64,000 nucleotides of DNA from an uncultured Clostridia bacterium (GTDB lineage Bacteria; Bacillota; Clostridia; Christensenellales; UBA1242): NCBI GenBank assembly GCA_947624415.1, contig CANQKH010000004.1:1-64000 (forward strand). Reading direction: 5' to 3'. Positions within the stretch are counted from its first letter, which is position 1. Each line of letters starts with the position of its first letter. The notes below the pieces were generated by a model that saw only the letters and a program-made list of their open reading frames with translations, was not told the origin of the DNA and ran no database searches. Positions 38,480 through 48,083 of this stretch are shown in pieces. The position numbers were made by a program, and so were the translations under genes.

Positions 38480-40885
38480 ATGAAAGTAACATATAATTGG
38501 TTGAAAGAAATGGTGGATATTGATATTTCACCTGAAGAGCTGGCAAAAAAATTAACTTCAGCAGGAATGGAGGTAGAAGAGATTATTTATCAAAACGAAC
38601 ATCTCCATGATGTTGTTGTTGGACGAATTATTCAAATAGAAAAACATCCTCATGCAGATAGATTGGTTGTATGCAGAGTAGATTTGGGAGGGGGTAAGGT
38701 TACTCAAATTTTAACGGCGGCAACAAATGTGTTTGTAGGTGCAGTTGTTCCTGTAAGCCTAGAAGGTGCAGATCTTGTAAATGGAGTAAAGATTCAAAAA
38801 ACTGTTATGCGTGGTGTTGAATCATGCGGAATGTTTTGTTCTGGAGAAGAATTAGGCATTGATGAAAACTATTACGAAGGAGCTGGCGTTAATGGAATTT
38901 TAATTTTACCTTCGAATTTAAAAATTGGACAACCTATAGAGGAAGCTTTAATGCTAAATGATGTTGTTTATGATATAGGAATAACACCTAATAGGGCAGA
39001 TTGCATGAGTGTTATTGGTATTGCACGGGAAGTATGTGCTCTTCTTGGTAAAGAGTTGAAAAAAATTAATTTAAATTACAATATAGATGTTTATTCAAAA
39101 GATACAGTTAGAAATTATGTAAATGTCGATGTTCAAACCGATAATTGTCATAGATATATGGCAAGTGCAATTACAGACGTGAAAATAGAAAAATCGCCTC
39201 TTTGGCTTAGAGCGAGACTGAATGCTGTTGGTATAAAACCTATAAATACTATGGTTGACATAACAAATTATGTTCTTATAGAAATGGGACAGCCTTTGCA
39301 CGCTTTCGATCAGAAAAATATCAGGGGAAGTCATATAATTGTTAGACAGGCAAAACCTGGAGAAACAATTAGTGTTCTAAATCATAATAGTTATGACTTG
39401 ACAGAAGAAAATATGGTTATAGCTGACGATGAAGGTCCAATGGTCATTGCCGGTGTTATTGGCGGGGTAGATTCTTGTATAACCGATGAAACAAAAATAT
39501 CGGTTTTAGAAAGTGCTGTGTTTGATTTGAAATCCATACGTATTACAAGCAGAAAACTTGGAGTGAGGACAGATTCTTCTGCAAGATATGAAAAAGGAGT
39601 TAATGTAGCTAATGCAGAATTGGGCTTGGCTAGGGCATTGCATCTTGTTACGGAATTGGGCTGTGGACGTGTTGTTCGTGGTGTTATAGATATATGTAAC
39701 AAAAAGAATGAAGCAAGAGAGGTTGTTGGGTCAATAAAATTAATAAATGACATACTTGGGGTTGAAATTCCAACAGCGGATATGGTTAGAATTCTTAATA
39801 ATTTAGGAATTCAAACAAAGGCTTATGGTGATAAACTTAATTGTAAAGTTCCTCCTTATAGGGAAGACATTGAAAATGACTATGATTTAGCAGAAGAAAT
39901 TATAAGGCTTTATGGATATGATGTTTATGACAATTTAAATTATAATTTATTTGAGAATGCGACTATAACAGAAGGGCATACACATCCAAGATTAAGCCTT
40001 GAACGAAAATACAGGAATGCGTTAATAGAAAGAGGATTTTATGAAAACATTTCTTACACTTTAGTTTCGGGAAAAATAAATGAAATGTTATTATTGCCTG
40101 ATGATGATTATAAAATAGTAAGAATTGCCAATCCAATAAGTGAAAGTATATCTTGTATGAGAACTTCACTAGCACATTCATTATTTCAAAATATAAATTA
40201 TAATTTAAGTGTTGGAAATAAAGATTTAAGAATATTTGAATTTGGTAAAGCGTTTAGGGCTAAAACTCTCCCTTTGCAAGAATTGCCTTATGAGGATAAT
40301 ATGTTGGCAATTGCTGTTTGTGAAGATGGGTATAGTTTCTTTGACTTAAAAGGAGTTTTAGAATCGTTATTAAGCAAAACGTCTTTAAAATACACTTTGG
40401 TTCGTTCAAACAAAAGTTTTCTACATTTAGGTGTATCAGCAGACGTTTTGGATGAAAATGGCATAGTTGTAGCATCTTTTGGTAAAATTCATCCTGTTGT
40501 TGCCAAAAACTACGACATACCAGTTAATGTATTCTATTGTGAAGTCAACACACAATATCTAGCAGATTTACCAGAAAAGGTTTACAATGTAAAATCAATT
40601 TCAAAATATCCAATAGTAGAAAGGGATATTTCTGTTGTTGTCAATGAAAATGTTACTGTAGAAGAGATATTGACTTCAATAAAATCTGCTTGCGGCATCT
40701 TGTATTATGATAGTTATTTGTTTGACATATATAGAAACAATTCTTTGGGAGAGAATAAGAAGAGTTTAGCTTTTAAAATAAAACTTTCTGATATAAATAA
40801 AACATTAACTGATGATGAAGTTCAAAATGTTGTTAATAAGGTTTTGAAGGCATTATCTTATAAACATGGAGCGGTTTTAAGATGA
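38480..40885 (+). CDS. pheT: Phenylalanyl-tRNA synthetase beta subunit
   Basis: An 801-residue subunit. The N-terminal tRNA-binding EMAP-like domain is at VVVGRIIQIEKHPHADRL, the B3/4 editing domain around ITPNRADCMSVIGIAREV, and the C-terminal ferredoxin-fold anticodon-binding domain ends the protein (ISKYPIVERDISVVV). It begins 10 nt after pheS with GAGGAG and its stop overlaps the desulfurase start (ATGA). Confidence 0.97.
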   Translation: MKVTYNWLKEMVDIDISPEELAKKLTSAGMEVEEIIYQNEHLHDVVVGRIIQIEKHPHADRLVVCRVDLGGGKVTQILTAATNVFVGAVVPVSLEGADLVNGVKIQKTVMRGVESCGMFCSGEELGIDENYYEGAGVNGILILPSNLKIGQPIEEALMLNDVVYDIGITPNRADCMSVIGIAREVCALLGKELKKINLNYNIDVYSKDTVRNYVNVDVQTDNCHRYMASAITDVKIEKSPLWLRARLNAVGIKPINTMVDITNYVLIEMGQPLHAFDQKNIRGSHIIVRQAKPGETISVLNHNSYDLTEENMVIADDEGPMVIAGVIGGVDSCITDETKISVLESAVFDLKSIRITSRKLGVRTDSSARYEKGVNVANAELGLARALHLVTELGCGRVVRGVIDICNKKNEAREVVGSIKLINDILGVEIPTADMVRILNNLGIQTKAYGDKLNCKVPPYREDIENDYDLAEEIIRLYGYDVYDNLNYNLFENATITEGHTHPRLSLERKYRNALIERGFYENISYTLVSGKINEMLLLPDDDYKIVRIANPISESISCMRTSLAHSLFQNINYNLSVGNKDLRIFEFGKAFRAKTLPLQELPYEDNMLAIAVCEDGYSFFDLKGVLESLLSKTSLKYTLVRSNKSFLHLGVSADVLDENGIVVASFGKIHPVVAKNYDIPVNVFYCEVNTQYLADLPEKVYNVKSISKYPIVERDISVVVNENVTVEEILTSIKSACGILYYDSYLFDIYRNNSLGENKKSLAFKIKLSDINKTLTDDEVQNVVNKVLKALSYKHGAVLR

Positions 40886-42000
40886 TTTATCTTGATAATG
40901 CTGCAACAACAAAAATGTATGAAGAATGTGCAGACATTTATAAAGAATATGCCTGCAATTCTTTTTATAATCCTTCTGCTGAATATAGAGTTGCGTTAGA
41001 AATAGCAAAAAAAATCAACCAAGTTAGAGACTTAATACTTAAAAAATTAGGTGCAAGTAAAGGCAATATCGTTTTTACTAGTGGGGCAACTGAAAGTAAT
41101 AATTTGGCAATTCTGGGAAGTAAAAGAAATGGAAAATATGAATATATTTTTTCGCAAGGGGCTCACCCAAGTGTTTACAATGTTGCCAACGAATTAAAAA
41201 GACAGGGCTTTATTGTTCATTTTGTTGGTCTCAACTCTAATGGACAAGTTGATTATGATAAAATATCATCACTTATAAATGAAAATACAAGACTGGTTTC
41301 GGTAATCCATGTGAACAACGAAACAGGTGCTGTAAATGATTTAAAAAAGATTTCTTTGATGATTCGACAAAAGTCTAAAAACGTATTGTTTCATGTTGAT
41401 GGGGTTCAAGCGTTTTGTAAAATTGCTTTTAACCTAGATGAATTAGATGTTGACCTTTATACTATTTCATCGCATAAGTTTCATGGGCCAAAAGGAGTTG
41501 GGGCGCTTTATGTAAAAAACATTAATGCATTAAAACCAATAGTTTTTGGGGGTGGACAAGAAAATGGTTATAGGTCTGGCACTGAAAATGTTAGTGGTAT
41601 AATTGCCATGGGCAAAGCAATTGAAATGATAAATATTGAAGATAACTATAAAAAAATAGAAAGCCTGCGAAATAATTTTTTGTCAAATTTAAAAAATGTT
41701 GAAGGCGTTAAGATAACGGCAGGTCAAAGTCCTTATATTTTAAGTATTTCATTTAAGGGAGTTAATGGTGAAACGCTTATGAGGGCATTGCAAGATAAAG
41801 GTGTCTTGGTTGGAAAAGGAAGTGCTTGTTCCTCAAAAAAATCAGGTAATAGAGTGCTTGAAAGCATGGGAATTCCTTTGGAAGAAATAAAATCTCATAT
41901 TAGAGTTTCATTTAGTGAGTTGAATACATTAGAGGAAGTAGAAGAGGCAAGTAAAATTATAGTTAATGTTTATAATGATATAAGGGAGAAGATTTCATGA
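40882..42000 (+). CDS. Cysteine desulfurase, IscS/NifS-like (thiI partner)
   Basis: A 372-residue class V aminotransferase-fold PLP enzyme that strips sulfur from cysteine. DNAATT near the start, SHKFHGPKGVGALY with the PLP lysine, and GSACSSKKSG with the active-site cysteine loop are typical of NifS-like enzymes. The dedicated desulfurase beside ThiI (often called NifZ in Bacillus) gives sulfur for 4-thiouridine in tRNA. Overlaps with pheT and thiI (4 nt each) place it in the T-box operon. Confidence 0.92.
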   Translation: MIYLDNAATTKMYEECADIYKEYACNSFYNPSAEYRVALEIAKKINQVRDLILKKLGASKGNIVFTSGATESNNLAILGSKRNGKYEYIFSQGAHPSVYNVANELKRQGFIVHFVGLNSNGQVDYDKISSLINENTRLVSVIHVNNETGAVNDLKKISLMIRQKSKNVLFHVDGVQAFCKIAFNLDELDVDLYTISSHKFHGPKGVGALYVKNINALKPIVFGGGQENGYRSGTENVSGIIAMGKAIEMINIEDNYKKIESLRNNFLSNLKNVEGVKITAGQSPYILSISFKGVNGETLMRALQDKGVLVGKGSACSSKKSGNRVLESMGIPLEEIKSHIRVSFSELNTLEEVEEASKIIVNVYNDIREKIS

Positions 42001-43160
42001 ATGTTTTATTATTGAGATTTGGGGAGTTATATTTAAAAGGAAATAACAGATATATTTTTGAACAACAACTTATTAATAATATAAAGTCTAAACTGAGCGG
42101 AGAAAATTTTAAATTTGAAAAAACATTTGGAAGGTATGTAATAAGTGAATACGATAAAAGTAGAGAAAAGTTTATAATTGAAAAATTGAGGCAAGTTTTT
42201 GGACTATATAGTTTGAGCCCAGCAATGGAAGTAGAAGCAATCATACAAAAAATAGAAGAGGCGGCAAAAAATGTAAACCTCTCGTGTGGTAATACCTTTA
42301 AAGTTGCTGTAAAAAGAGCAGATAAAAGATTTCCTATAACATCTATGGAATTAGCAAAAGAGCTTGGCGGTGTAATTTTAGAAAAAAATCCAGAGGCGAA
42401 AGTTGATCTTTATGATCCGCAATTTGTGTTTAATGTAGATATAAGATTAAATGGTAAGGCTTATATATATACTGAAATTATAAAATGTCAAGGTGGATTG
42501 CCTTTAGGCTCGGCTGGCAAAGGCTTATTGTTGCTTTCTGGCGGTATAGATAGTCCGGTTGCCGGGTATTTGATGGCGAAAAGAGGGCTGGTATTTGATG
42601 CATTGCATTTTCATAGTTATCCCTACACGTCAGAACAGGCAAAAGATAAGGTTTTAGAATTAACTAAAAAATTAACAAATTACGTTGGGGATGTTAATTT
42701 GCATATTATATCATTTACAAAAGTGCAAGAGTCGATTCATATGAATTGTTCAAGTGAGTATATGATTACGATTATGAGAAGAATAATGATGAGGATTGCA
42801 GAAAAAATATGCGAAAAAAATAATCTTCAATCTATTATAACGGGTGAAAGTTTGGGACAGGTCGCCAGTCAAACTATGCAAAGCATGACAGTTACTGGTC
42901 AAGTTGTAAAAACATTGCCAATATTTAGACCTTGTATTGCGATGGACAAGGAGGAGATTATGGCAATTGCAAAACAATTAGAAACTTACGAAATATCAAT
43001 TTTGCCTTATGAAGATTGCTGCACTGTTTTCCTGCCAAAAAATCCAGTTATTAAACCAACAATAGAAAAAGTCTTAAAAGAAGAGGCGAAAATTAATGTA
43101 GAGAAGTTGGTTGAAGAATGCTTGGCCAATGAAGAACTAATTCAAATAAAAAGAGCGTAG
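41997..43160 (+). CDS. thiI: tRNA 4-thiouridine synthetase ThiI
   Basis: A 387-residue enzyme with an N-terminal ferredoxin-like and THUMP region and a PP-loop ATPase (LLLLSGGIDSPVAGYLMAKRG). It makes s4U at position 8 of tRNA. There is no C-terminal rhodanese domain, as in Firmicutes, so it depends on the neighbouring desulfurase. The EDCCTVFLPKNPVIKP stretch supplies conserved cysteines. It is the last gene of the pheS operon. Confidence 0.94.
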   Translation: MNVLLLRFGELYLKGNNRYIFEQQLINNIKSKLSGENFKFEKTFGRYVISEYDKSREKFIIEKLRQVFGLYSLSPAMEVEAIIQKIEEAAKNVNLSCGNTFKVAVKRADKRFPITSMELAKELGGVILEKNPEAKVDLYDPQFVFNVDIRLNGKAYIYTEIIKCQGGLPLGSAGKGLLLLSGGIDSPVAGYLMAKRGLVFDALHFHSYPYTSEQAKDKVLELTKKLTNYVGDVNLHIISFTKVQESIHMNCSSEYMITIMRRIMMRIAEKICEKNNLQSIITGESLGQVASQTMQSMTVTGQVVKTLPIFRPCIAMDKEEIMAIAKQLETYEISILPYEDCCTVFLPKNPVIKPTIEKVLKEEAKINVEKLVEECLANEELIQIKRA

Positions 43161-43209
43161 TTTTAAGTGTGTTGTAAAAGGTGCATTTTACTGATGCTCT
43201 TTTTTTATG
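43149..43209 (+). terminator. terminator of the pheS-thiI operon
   Basis: AAAAAGAGC pairs with GCTCTTTTT around a 42-nt insert, overlapping the thiI stop, and is followed by T's. Confidence 0.6.
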
Positions 43210-43224
43210 TCATTAATAAGGCTA

Positions 43225-43425
43225 GTTAATGTATTATGCAAAAATATGTATAATGCATTATTTTTATTAATCAGGAATTTATAAACTTGCATATTATGCA
43301 ATATATATCAAAAATGAATGAATAAATATGCAAAAAACACTTGCATAATTATAAATAATGTTGTATAATAATCAAAAATGAATGAATAATGATGAATTTA
43401 TATTTATTCATAAATCGCTACATTT
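43225..43425 (+). promoter_or_regulatory. argR upstream control region: ARG-box-like repeats
   Basis: The region (the only non-coding stretch of about 300 bp here besides 50464-50763) holds several sites similar to the ArgR box (CATGAATAAAAATTCAAG-like). The clearest are ATGAATAAATATGCAA at 43317, TTGCATATTATGCAA near 43288 and TTATTCATAAAT near 43404. AAAAATGAATGAATAA occurs twice (about 43310 and 43375). This suggests ArgR autoregulation by multiple hexamer contacts. Confidence 0.6.
43341..43369 (+). promoter_or_regulatory. Promoter of argR
   Basis: TTGCAT and TATAAT are separated by 17 nt and are flanked by and overlap ARG-box-like sequence. Confidence 0.65.
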
Positions 43426-43465
43426 GGCTTAAATAGGGAGATATAGCGTTTAAAGGAGAAAGAAT

Positions 43466-43918
43466 ATGGCTAGGAGTGCCAGACAGTCAAAAATCTTGGA
43501 ACTTATTTCTACAAAGGAAATAGAGACGCAAGACGAACTCGCCAGAGAGTTAAGAAATGCAAATTTTGAAATTACACAGGCAACCATTTCCAGAGATATA
43601 AAGGAATTAGGATTGACTAAGATTTTGTCAAGTTCTGGGAAATATAAATATTGTTTTGTAGGCTCTGATGAGCAATTAATTTCCAATAAGTATATTTCTA
43701 TTTTTAAGGAATCCGTTATATCTGTTAAAATTGCAATGAACCTTGTAGTTGTTAGAACTATGAAAGGTATGGGGGCCGGCGTATCAAGTTTTGTGGATAA
43801 ACTTAATATAAATGAACTTATGGGTGCTGTTAACGGCGATGATACTGTTATGCTTATTTTCCCAACTACGACGACAGCAAGTCAAGCAGTAGTTACTTTA
43901 AATGATATGCTTAAATAG
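43466..43918 (+). CDS. argR: Arginine repressor ArgR/AhrC
   Basis: A 150-residue arginine-responsive DNA-binding regulator. The N-terminal winged helix has QDELARELRNANFEITQATISRDIKELGL; the C-terminal hexamerisation and arginine-binding domain contains VVVRTMKGMGAGVSSFVD and GAVNGDDTVMLIF. In Bacillus it represses arginine synthesis and activates its use. It is next to recN, as in most Firmicutes, where ArgR is upstream of recN. Confidence 0.95.
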   Translation: MARSARQSKILELISTKEIETQDELARELRNANFEITQATISRDIKELGLTKILSSSGKYKYCFVGSDEQLISNKYISIFKESVISVKIAMNLVVVRTMKGMGAGVSSFVDKLNINELMGAVNGDDTVMLIFPTTTTASQAVVTLNDMLK

Positions 43919-43933
43919 GGCTAGAGGTGAAAA

Positions 43934-45601
43934 ATGTTGCAATCATTATCAATAAAAAATGTTGCTTTGATATCAAAGTTAGATATAGAATTTGGAAAAG
44001 GATTAAATATTTTGTTAGGTGAAACTGGGGCAGGAAAAAGTATTATTTTCGATGCTCTTAATTTTGTTTTAGGAGATAAGGCCGACAAAACTTTGATACG
44101 CTATGGTGAAAATGAAATGCGAGTGGATGCTGTTTTTGATAATCTTTCTACAAATACAATGGCTCAATTATCCAATTTGGGTTTTGAAGGAAGTGAAATT
44201 GCATTGTCAAGAGCATTAAATAATGAGGGAAAAACAAGTATTAGGATAAATGGCCTTCCAACCATTCAAAGTGTTTTACGCGAAGTTGGTAAAATTTTGG
44301 TTGATAGTTATTCTCAGCATGAAAGTATAGATTTGCTAAAAACTAAGAACCATCTCAATATGCTTGACAAGTTTGGCGGAAGAGAAATAGAAGTAATTAA
44401 AGGAACATTAAAAGATAAATTTGAATGTTTAAAAGAGATTAATAATAAAATAAATGCTTTGGGTGGAGATGAATATGATAGAGAACGCAGAAAATCACTT
44501 TTAGAATTTCAAATAAAAGAAATTGAAGACGCAAATCTTTCTATAGGTGAAGATTTAGATATAGATGAAAAATTAAAAATCATTGAAAATGCAGAGAAGA
44601 TTAAATTGGCCATATCAGAATGCGAGAACAATTTAGTTGAAGGAAATAATGCTTGCGTAAATCAGTTGTATAATTCTATCAATGCACTTTCCAATCTTAA
44701 CGGCTTTAGTAATATAGATGATTTAAATGAAAGATTAAAAAGTGTAATGATTGAAGTTGAGGATATCAGTGAAACTCTAAAAGATATATATAATTCTACA
44801 TATTTTGATGATAGGGAATTTGAAGAATTGGATAAGAGAAGAGACCTTATAAAATCATTAAAAAAGAAATATGGAGGCACTATTGAAAGTGCACTTGAAT
44901 ATCTGGATAAAATTAAAGATGAATACTGTAACTTAGAAAATAGCGAAACTTTAATTTTAGAATTGCAAAAAAAGCAAAAAGAGATCATGCTTGAATTGGA
45001 GGGTTTAAGCGATAAACTAAACTTCCAAAGAAGGGAGGCTTCTAAAGTAATAAAAGAAAAACTACTTGCCGAACTTAGTCAACTTGGTATGAAATCAAGT
45101 AAATTTGATGTTAATTTTAAAAGACTAGAAAATATAACTCCAAATGGTTATGATGATGTTGAATTTGTTTTTTCGGCAAACAAGGGACAAGAAGTTAAAT
45201 CGCTTTCCAAAACGGCATCTGGTGGAGAATTAAATAGATTTATGTTGGCATTAAAAAATATATTTGCAGAAATGGAGGGAGCAGAAACGTTGATATTTGA
45301 CGAAATTGATGCGGGCATAAGTGGCGAAACGGGAAAAATGGTTGGAGCAAAGTTAAATAATATAACCAAACACTTTCAAATTATATGTATAACTCATTTA
45401 CCTCAGGTTGCCTGCTATGGTGATGATTTCTATGTTGTATCAAAGAAAGAATTAGAAGATGGGACTATAACAGAAATAAAGCATTTAAATAATGATGAAA
45501 TAGACGAAAATATTTCAAAATTAATTGTTGGAAATGATATAACACCGATGGCAACAAATCAAATTAATGATATGCGTTTAAAATTAAAGAATAAAATATA
45601 A
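43934..45601 (+). CDS. recN: DNA repair protein RecN
   Basis: A 555-residue SMC-like ATPase acting early in double-strand break repair. Walker A is LGETGAGKSIIFDAL, the long coiled coil spans the middle, the ABC signature is TASGGELNRFMLALKN, and Walker B is LIFDEIDAGISGE. It is 15 nt after argR and closes with a terminator. The argR-recN-spoIVB order is classic. Confidence 0.97.
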   Translation: MLQSLSIKNVALISKLDIEFGKGLNILLGETGAGKSIIFDALNFVLGDKADKTLIRYGENEMRVDAVFDNLSTNTMAQLSNLGFEGSEIALSRALNNEGKTSIRINGLPTIQSVLREVGKILVDSYSQHESIDLLKTKNHLNMLDKFGGREIEVIKGTLKDKFECLKEINNKINALGGDEYDRERRKSLLEFQIKEIEDANLSIGEDLDIDEKLKIIENAEKIKLAISECENNLVEGNNACVNQLYNSINALSNLNGFSNIDDLNERLKSVMIEVEDISETLKDIYNSTYFDDREFEELDKRRDLIKSLKKKYGGTIESALEYLDKIKDEYCNLENSETLILELQKKQKEIMLELEGLSDKLNFQRREASKVIKEKLLAELSQLGMKSSKFDVNFKRLENITPNGYDDVEFVFSANKGQEVKSLSKTASGGELNRFMLALKNIFAEMEGAETLIFDEIDAGISGETGKMVGAKLNNITKHFQIICITHLPQVACYGDDFYVVSKKELEDGTITEIKHLNNDEIDENISKLIVGNDITPMATNQINDMRLKLKNKI

Positions 45602-45607
45602 AAAAAT

Positions 45608-45639
45608 GAATAGACTAACTGATAGTTAGTCTATTTTTT
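45608..45639 (+). terminator. terminator after recN
   Basis: AATAGACTAAC pairs with GTTAGTCTATT across a 5-nt loop with a T-run, 12 nt before spoIVB. Confidence 0.85.
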
Positions 45640-45651
45640 GGAGGATAAAGG

Positions 45652-46857
45652 TTGAAGCGGTGGAAATTTTTAATCATTGTAAGCGTATTTATTGGACTTT
45701 GTCTTTGCTTTGTAGATATTAAGTTTTATGAAATAGCGTGTATTCCTGAAAACTTTTATGTTAACTTTGATGAAGTTGACAGAGCAAACAAAGAAAATAT
45801 TTTTGGCCGCTTAGTTAGTGTATCGTTAAAAGAAAAAGATATTAAAACAGGAGATAAAAGAGAAAATGAAGGGGAGTTTATAGTAAAATTGTTTGGGTTT
45901 TTGCCTATTAAAAAGATTAAGGTTAATTTGTTGCCTGAAGAGGAGGTTTATATAGGGGGGATTCCCATTGGTTTAACAATTCATTCTCAAGGTGCGATGG
46001 TAATAAGTGATACAATGATTGAGGATTTGACAATTATTAAAAATGAAAAATTGCAAAATGGAGATATAATCAAGGAGATTGATGGGAAAAGTATAGGAAG
46101 CATTGATGACATACAAAATATTGTAAATTCGACAAAAAACGACAGCGTGCAAGTGCTTTTACAGCGAGATAACAAGGAAAAGTTGTCTACTCTGCCTATA
46201 ATAAAAAATAAAGAAGGCGAAAAGAAACTTGGAATTTGGGTTAGAGATGATTTATCAGGCATTGGGACATTGACATTTGTAAGGAAAGATAGTAAAGAGT
46301 TTGCGGCATTAGGACACGCCATAACTAGTGGAAAGGATAACAATATTATTCCAATTAATGGAGGAGAAATCTATAACGCTTCACTTATAAACATAGAAAA
46401 AGGATTAAAAAATAAGCCAGGGGAACTGAGATGTGTTTTTGTTCAAAGAGATAAGCAGGGTGAAATTGAAAAGAACACTAATGTTGGCATATATGGAAGA
46501 ATCGAAAATATAGAAAACATTGTCGATTTAAATAAAACTATTAATTTAGGGGGAAGACTAAGTGTAAAACCTGGAAAGGCAAAATTAGTTTCTAATATTA
46601 GTGGAATTAATGAAGAATATGAAATAGAAATAATAAAAGCAAATTATCAATCAAAATCAACAGACAAAAGTTTAGTTATAAGGGTAACAGATAGAAGATT
46701 GCTTGAATTGACAGGAGGAATTGTTCAGGGTATGAGCGGCTCACCAATAATTCAAAATGGCAAATTAGTTGGTGCGGTAACTCATGTTTTCGTAGCCGAT
46801 CCCACAAAAGGTTATGGTGTTTATAGCGATTGGATGTTGGAACAATTTGATTTATAA
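45652..46857 (+). CDS. spoIVB: SpoIVB serine peptidase (S55)
   Basis: A 401-residue forespore-secreted protease that cleaves SpoIVFA to activate SigK processing in the mother cell. It has an N-terminal membrane anchor, a PDZ domain (VISDTMIEDLTIIKNEKL ... GDIIKEIDGKSIGS) and the SpoIVB peptidase domain with catalytic His (FAALGHAITSG) and Ser (QGMSGSPIIQNG). The TTG start has GGAGG upstream. The usual next gene spo0A is not here. It ends with a strong terminator. Confidence 0.95.
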   Translation: MKRWKFLIIVSVFIGLCLCFVDIKFYEIACIPENFYVNFDEVDRANKENIFGRLVSVSLKEKDIKTGDKRENEGEFIVKLFGFLPIKKIKVNLLPEEEVYIGGIPIGLTIHSQGAMVISDTMIEDLTIIKNEKLQNGDIIKEIDGKSIGSIDDIQNIVNSTKNDSVQVLLQRDNKEKLSTLPIIKNKEGEKKLGIWVRDDLSGIGTLTFVRKDSKEFAALGHAITSGKDNNIIPINGGEIYNASLINIEKGLKNKPGELRCVFVQRDKQGEIEKNTNVGIYGRIENIENIVDLNKTINLGGRLSVKPGKAKLVSNISGINEEYEIEIIKANYQSKSTDKSLVIRVTDRRLLELTGGIVQGMSGSPIIQNGKLVGAVTHVFVADPTKGYGVYSDWMLEQFDL

Positions 46858-46885
46858 AAAAGAGCATTTAAATGCTCTTTTTTAC
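46857..46885 (+). terminator. terminator after spoIVB
   Basis: AAAAAAGAGCAT pairs with ATGCTCTTTTTT across a TTAA loop. Confidence 0.9.
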
Positions 46886-46924
46886 GTCTAGTATGTTATG
46901 TTTTAATAATATTTACATAATACC

Positions 46925-46962
46925 AAAAAGGAGTTGCATACTGATTGTAACAACTCCTTTCC
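46925..46962 (-). terminator. terminator of the recombinase gene (minus strand)
   Basis: On the minus strand AAAGGAGTTG pairs with CAACTCCTTT across a 14-nt loop and is followed by five T in a row (CTCCTTTTTGG). It lies 70 nt after the recombinase stop. Further dyads nearby are GTGAAG/CTTCAC (46970-46989) and TTATGT/ACATAA (46898-46921). Confidence 0.55.
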
Positions 46963-47032
46963 GGTTAATGTGAAGCATATCTCCTTCACACTATTATCTT
47001 GTGCAGTATTAGTAATATTATGCATTACAATT

Positions 47033-48076
47033 TTAATTATTTTCATTTATTAATACCTTATTTGCAACACTTTTCCTCATATCCTCACTAATAGCGGCAT
47101 AATGTTTCTTTGTTGTGTTTACATCTTTATGGCCTAGAATGTCGGCAACTATATAAATATCTTTTGTTTCTCGGTATAAGTTGGTGCCGAAAGTGCTTCT
47201 TAATTTATGGGGCGAGATTTTCTTTAGAGGTGAAGCAATTAAAGCAAATTTTTTTACAAGATTTTCTACAGCTCGAATAGAAATTCGTTTATTTTGAAGA
47301 GAAATAAACATAGCGTGTTCATCATTTGATAATGGCAATGTTGCTCTTTTTTCCAACCATGTTTTTAAGGCCATAGCAACTTCATTTGAGAAATATAGAG
47401 TCGTTTGATTGCCACCTTTACGTGTTACAAGAAAGGCATTTTGAGAAAAATCAAAACTTTCTAAATTAAGTCCTACAAGTTCAGATATTCTTATACCTGT
47501 TCCCAAAAATAGTGTGATAATTGCATTATCTCTTTCAAAAGTATTTTTGTTATAATTAAATTGTCGTTGAGAAAACTCTGCAGGATTCTCAACAGCATTC
47601 ATAAGTTTTGTAACTTCATTTTTCTCGAGTCTTATAATTTCCTTATTATGTAATTTTGGAGTTTCAATTTTGGATACAACATTAGATGATATTAAATCAT
47701 GATTAAATAAATATTTAAAAAATGAGCGTAGAGAGGCAAGTTTTCTTGCCTTGCCTTTTTCGTCATTTTTATATGATTTTCCGTCTAATTCATAATATGA
47801 AATATAAGACAAATATTGCTCAATATTTCTTGCTTGTAATGTGTCTAAATCACTTAATTGTATTTCAATCTCTTTCTTATGAAACTTGTAACATGATAAA
47901 AAATTAAAGAAAACATATAAATCCATTGAATAGTTGTATCTCGTTAACGATGAAGTATTGTTTTCAATTCCAATAAAAAAGTCGGTGCAATAATCAGGTA
48001 ATTTTTCAGTATATTTTGCCATCTTTAAGCGGTTTTGTAAATCTCTTTTTTGATAAAATGTTAAGTTATTTTTCAT
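47033..48076 (-). CDS. XerS-like tyrosine recombinase
   Basis: A 347-residue tyrosine site-specific recombinase with an N-terminal SAM-like core-binding domain and a catalytic domain. The six catalytic residues are readable: Arg196 (GTGIRISEL), Lys220 (VTRKGG), His290 and Arg293 (SPHKLRSTFG), His316 (LGHKDVNTTK) and Tyr326 (KHYAAIS). The length and the FNKNKERD-like sequence NYNKNTFERDNAI resemble single-protein XerS recombinases that resolve chromosome dimers, more than XerC or XerD (about 300 residues). No Shine-Dalgarno is seen; the -10 box is 7 nt before the ATG. It sits alone between spoIVB and serS. Confidence 0.88.
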   Translation of the reverse strand: MKNNLTFYQKRDLQNRLKMAKYTEKLPDYCTDFFIGIENNTSSLTRYNYSMDLYVFFNFLSCYKFHKKEIEIQLSDLDTLQARNIEQYLSYISYYELDGKSYKNDEKGKARKLASLRSFFKYLFNHDLISSNVVSKIETPKLHNKEIIRLEKNEVTKLMNAVENPAEFSQRQFNYNKNTFERDNAIITLFLGTGIRISELVGLNLESFDFSQNAFLVTRKGGNQTTLYFSNEVAMALKTWLEKRATLPLSNDEHAMFISLQNKRISIRAVENLVKKFALIASPLKKISPHKLRSTFGTNLYRETKDIYIVADILGHKDVNTTKKHYAAISEDMRKSVANKVLINENN

Positions 48077-48083
48077 AACAAGA

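Noticed and set aside
43225-43440. CRISPR-like or iteron array in front of argR
   Set aside because: Repeats are short, degenerate and irregularly spaced, without uniform spacers; ArgR sites explain them better.
46886-46925. Canonical XerCD dif site near the recombinase 3' end (TTATGT...ACATAA dyad)
   Set aside because: The half-sites are in the reverse order to dif (which has CATAA-N6-TTATG), and no XerC-box-like sequence is present.
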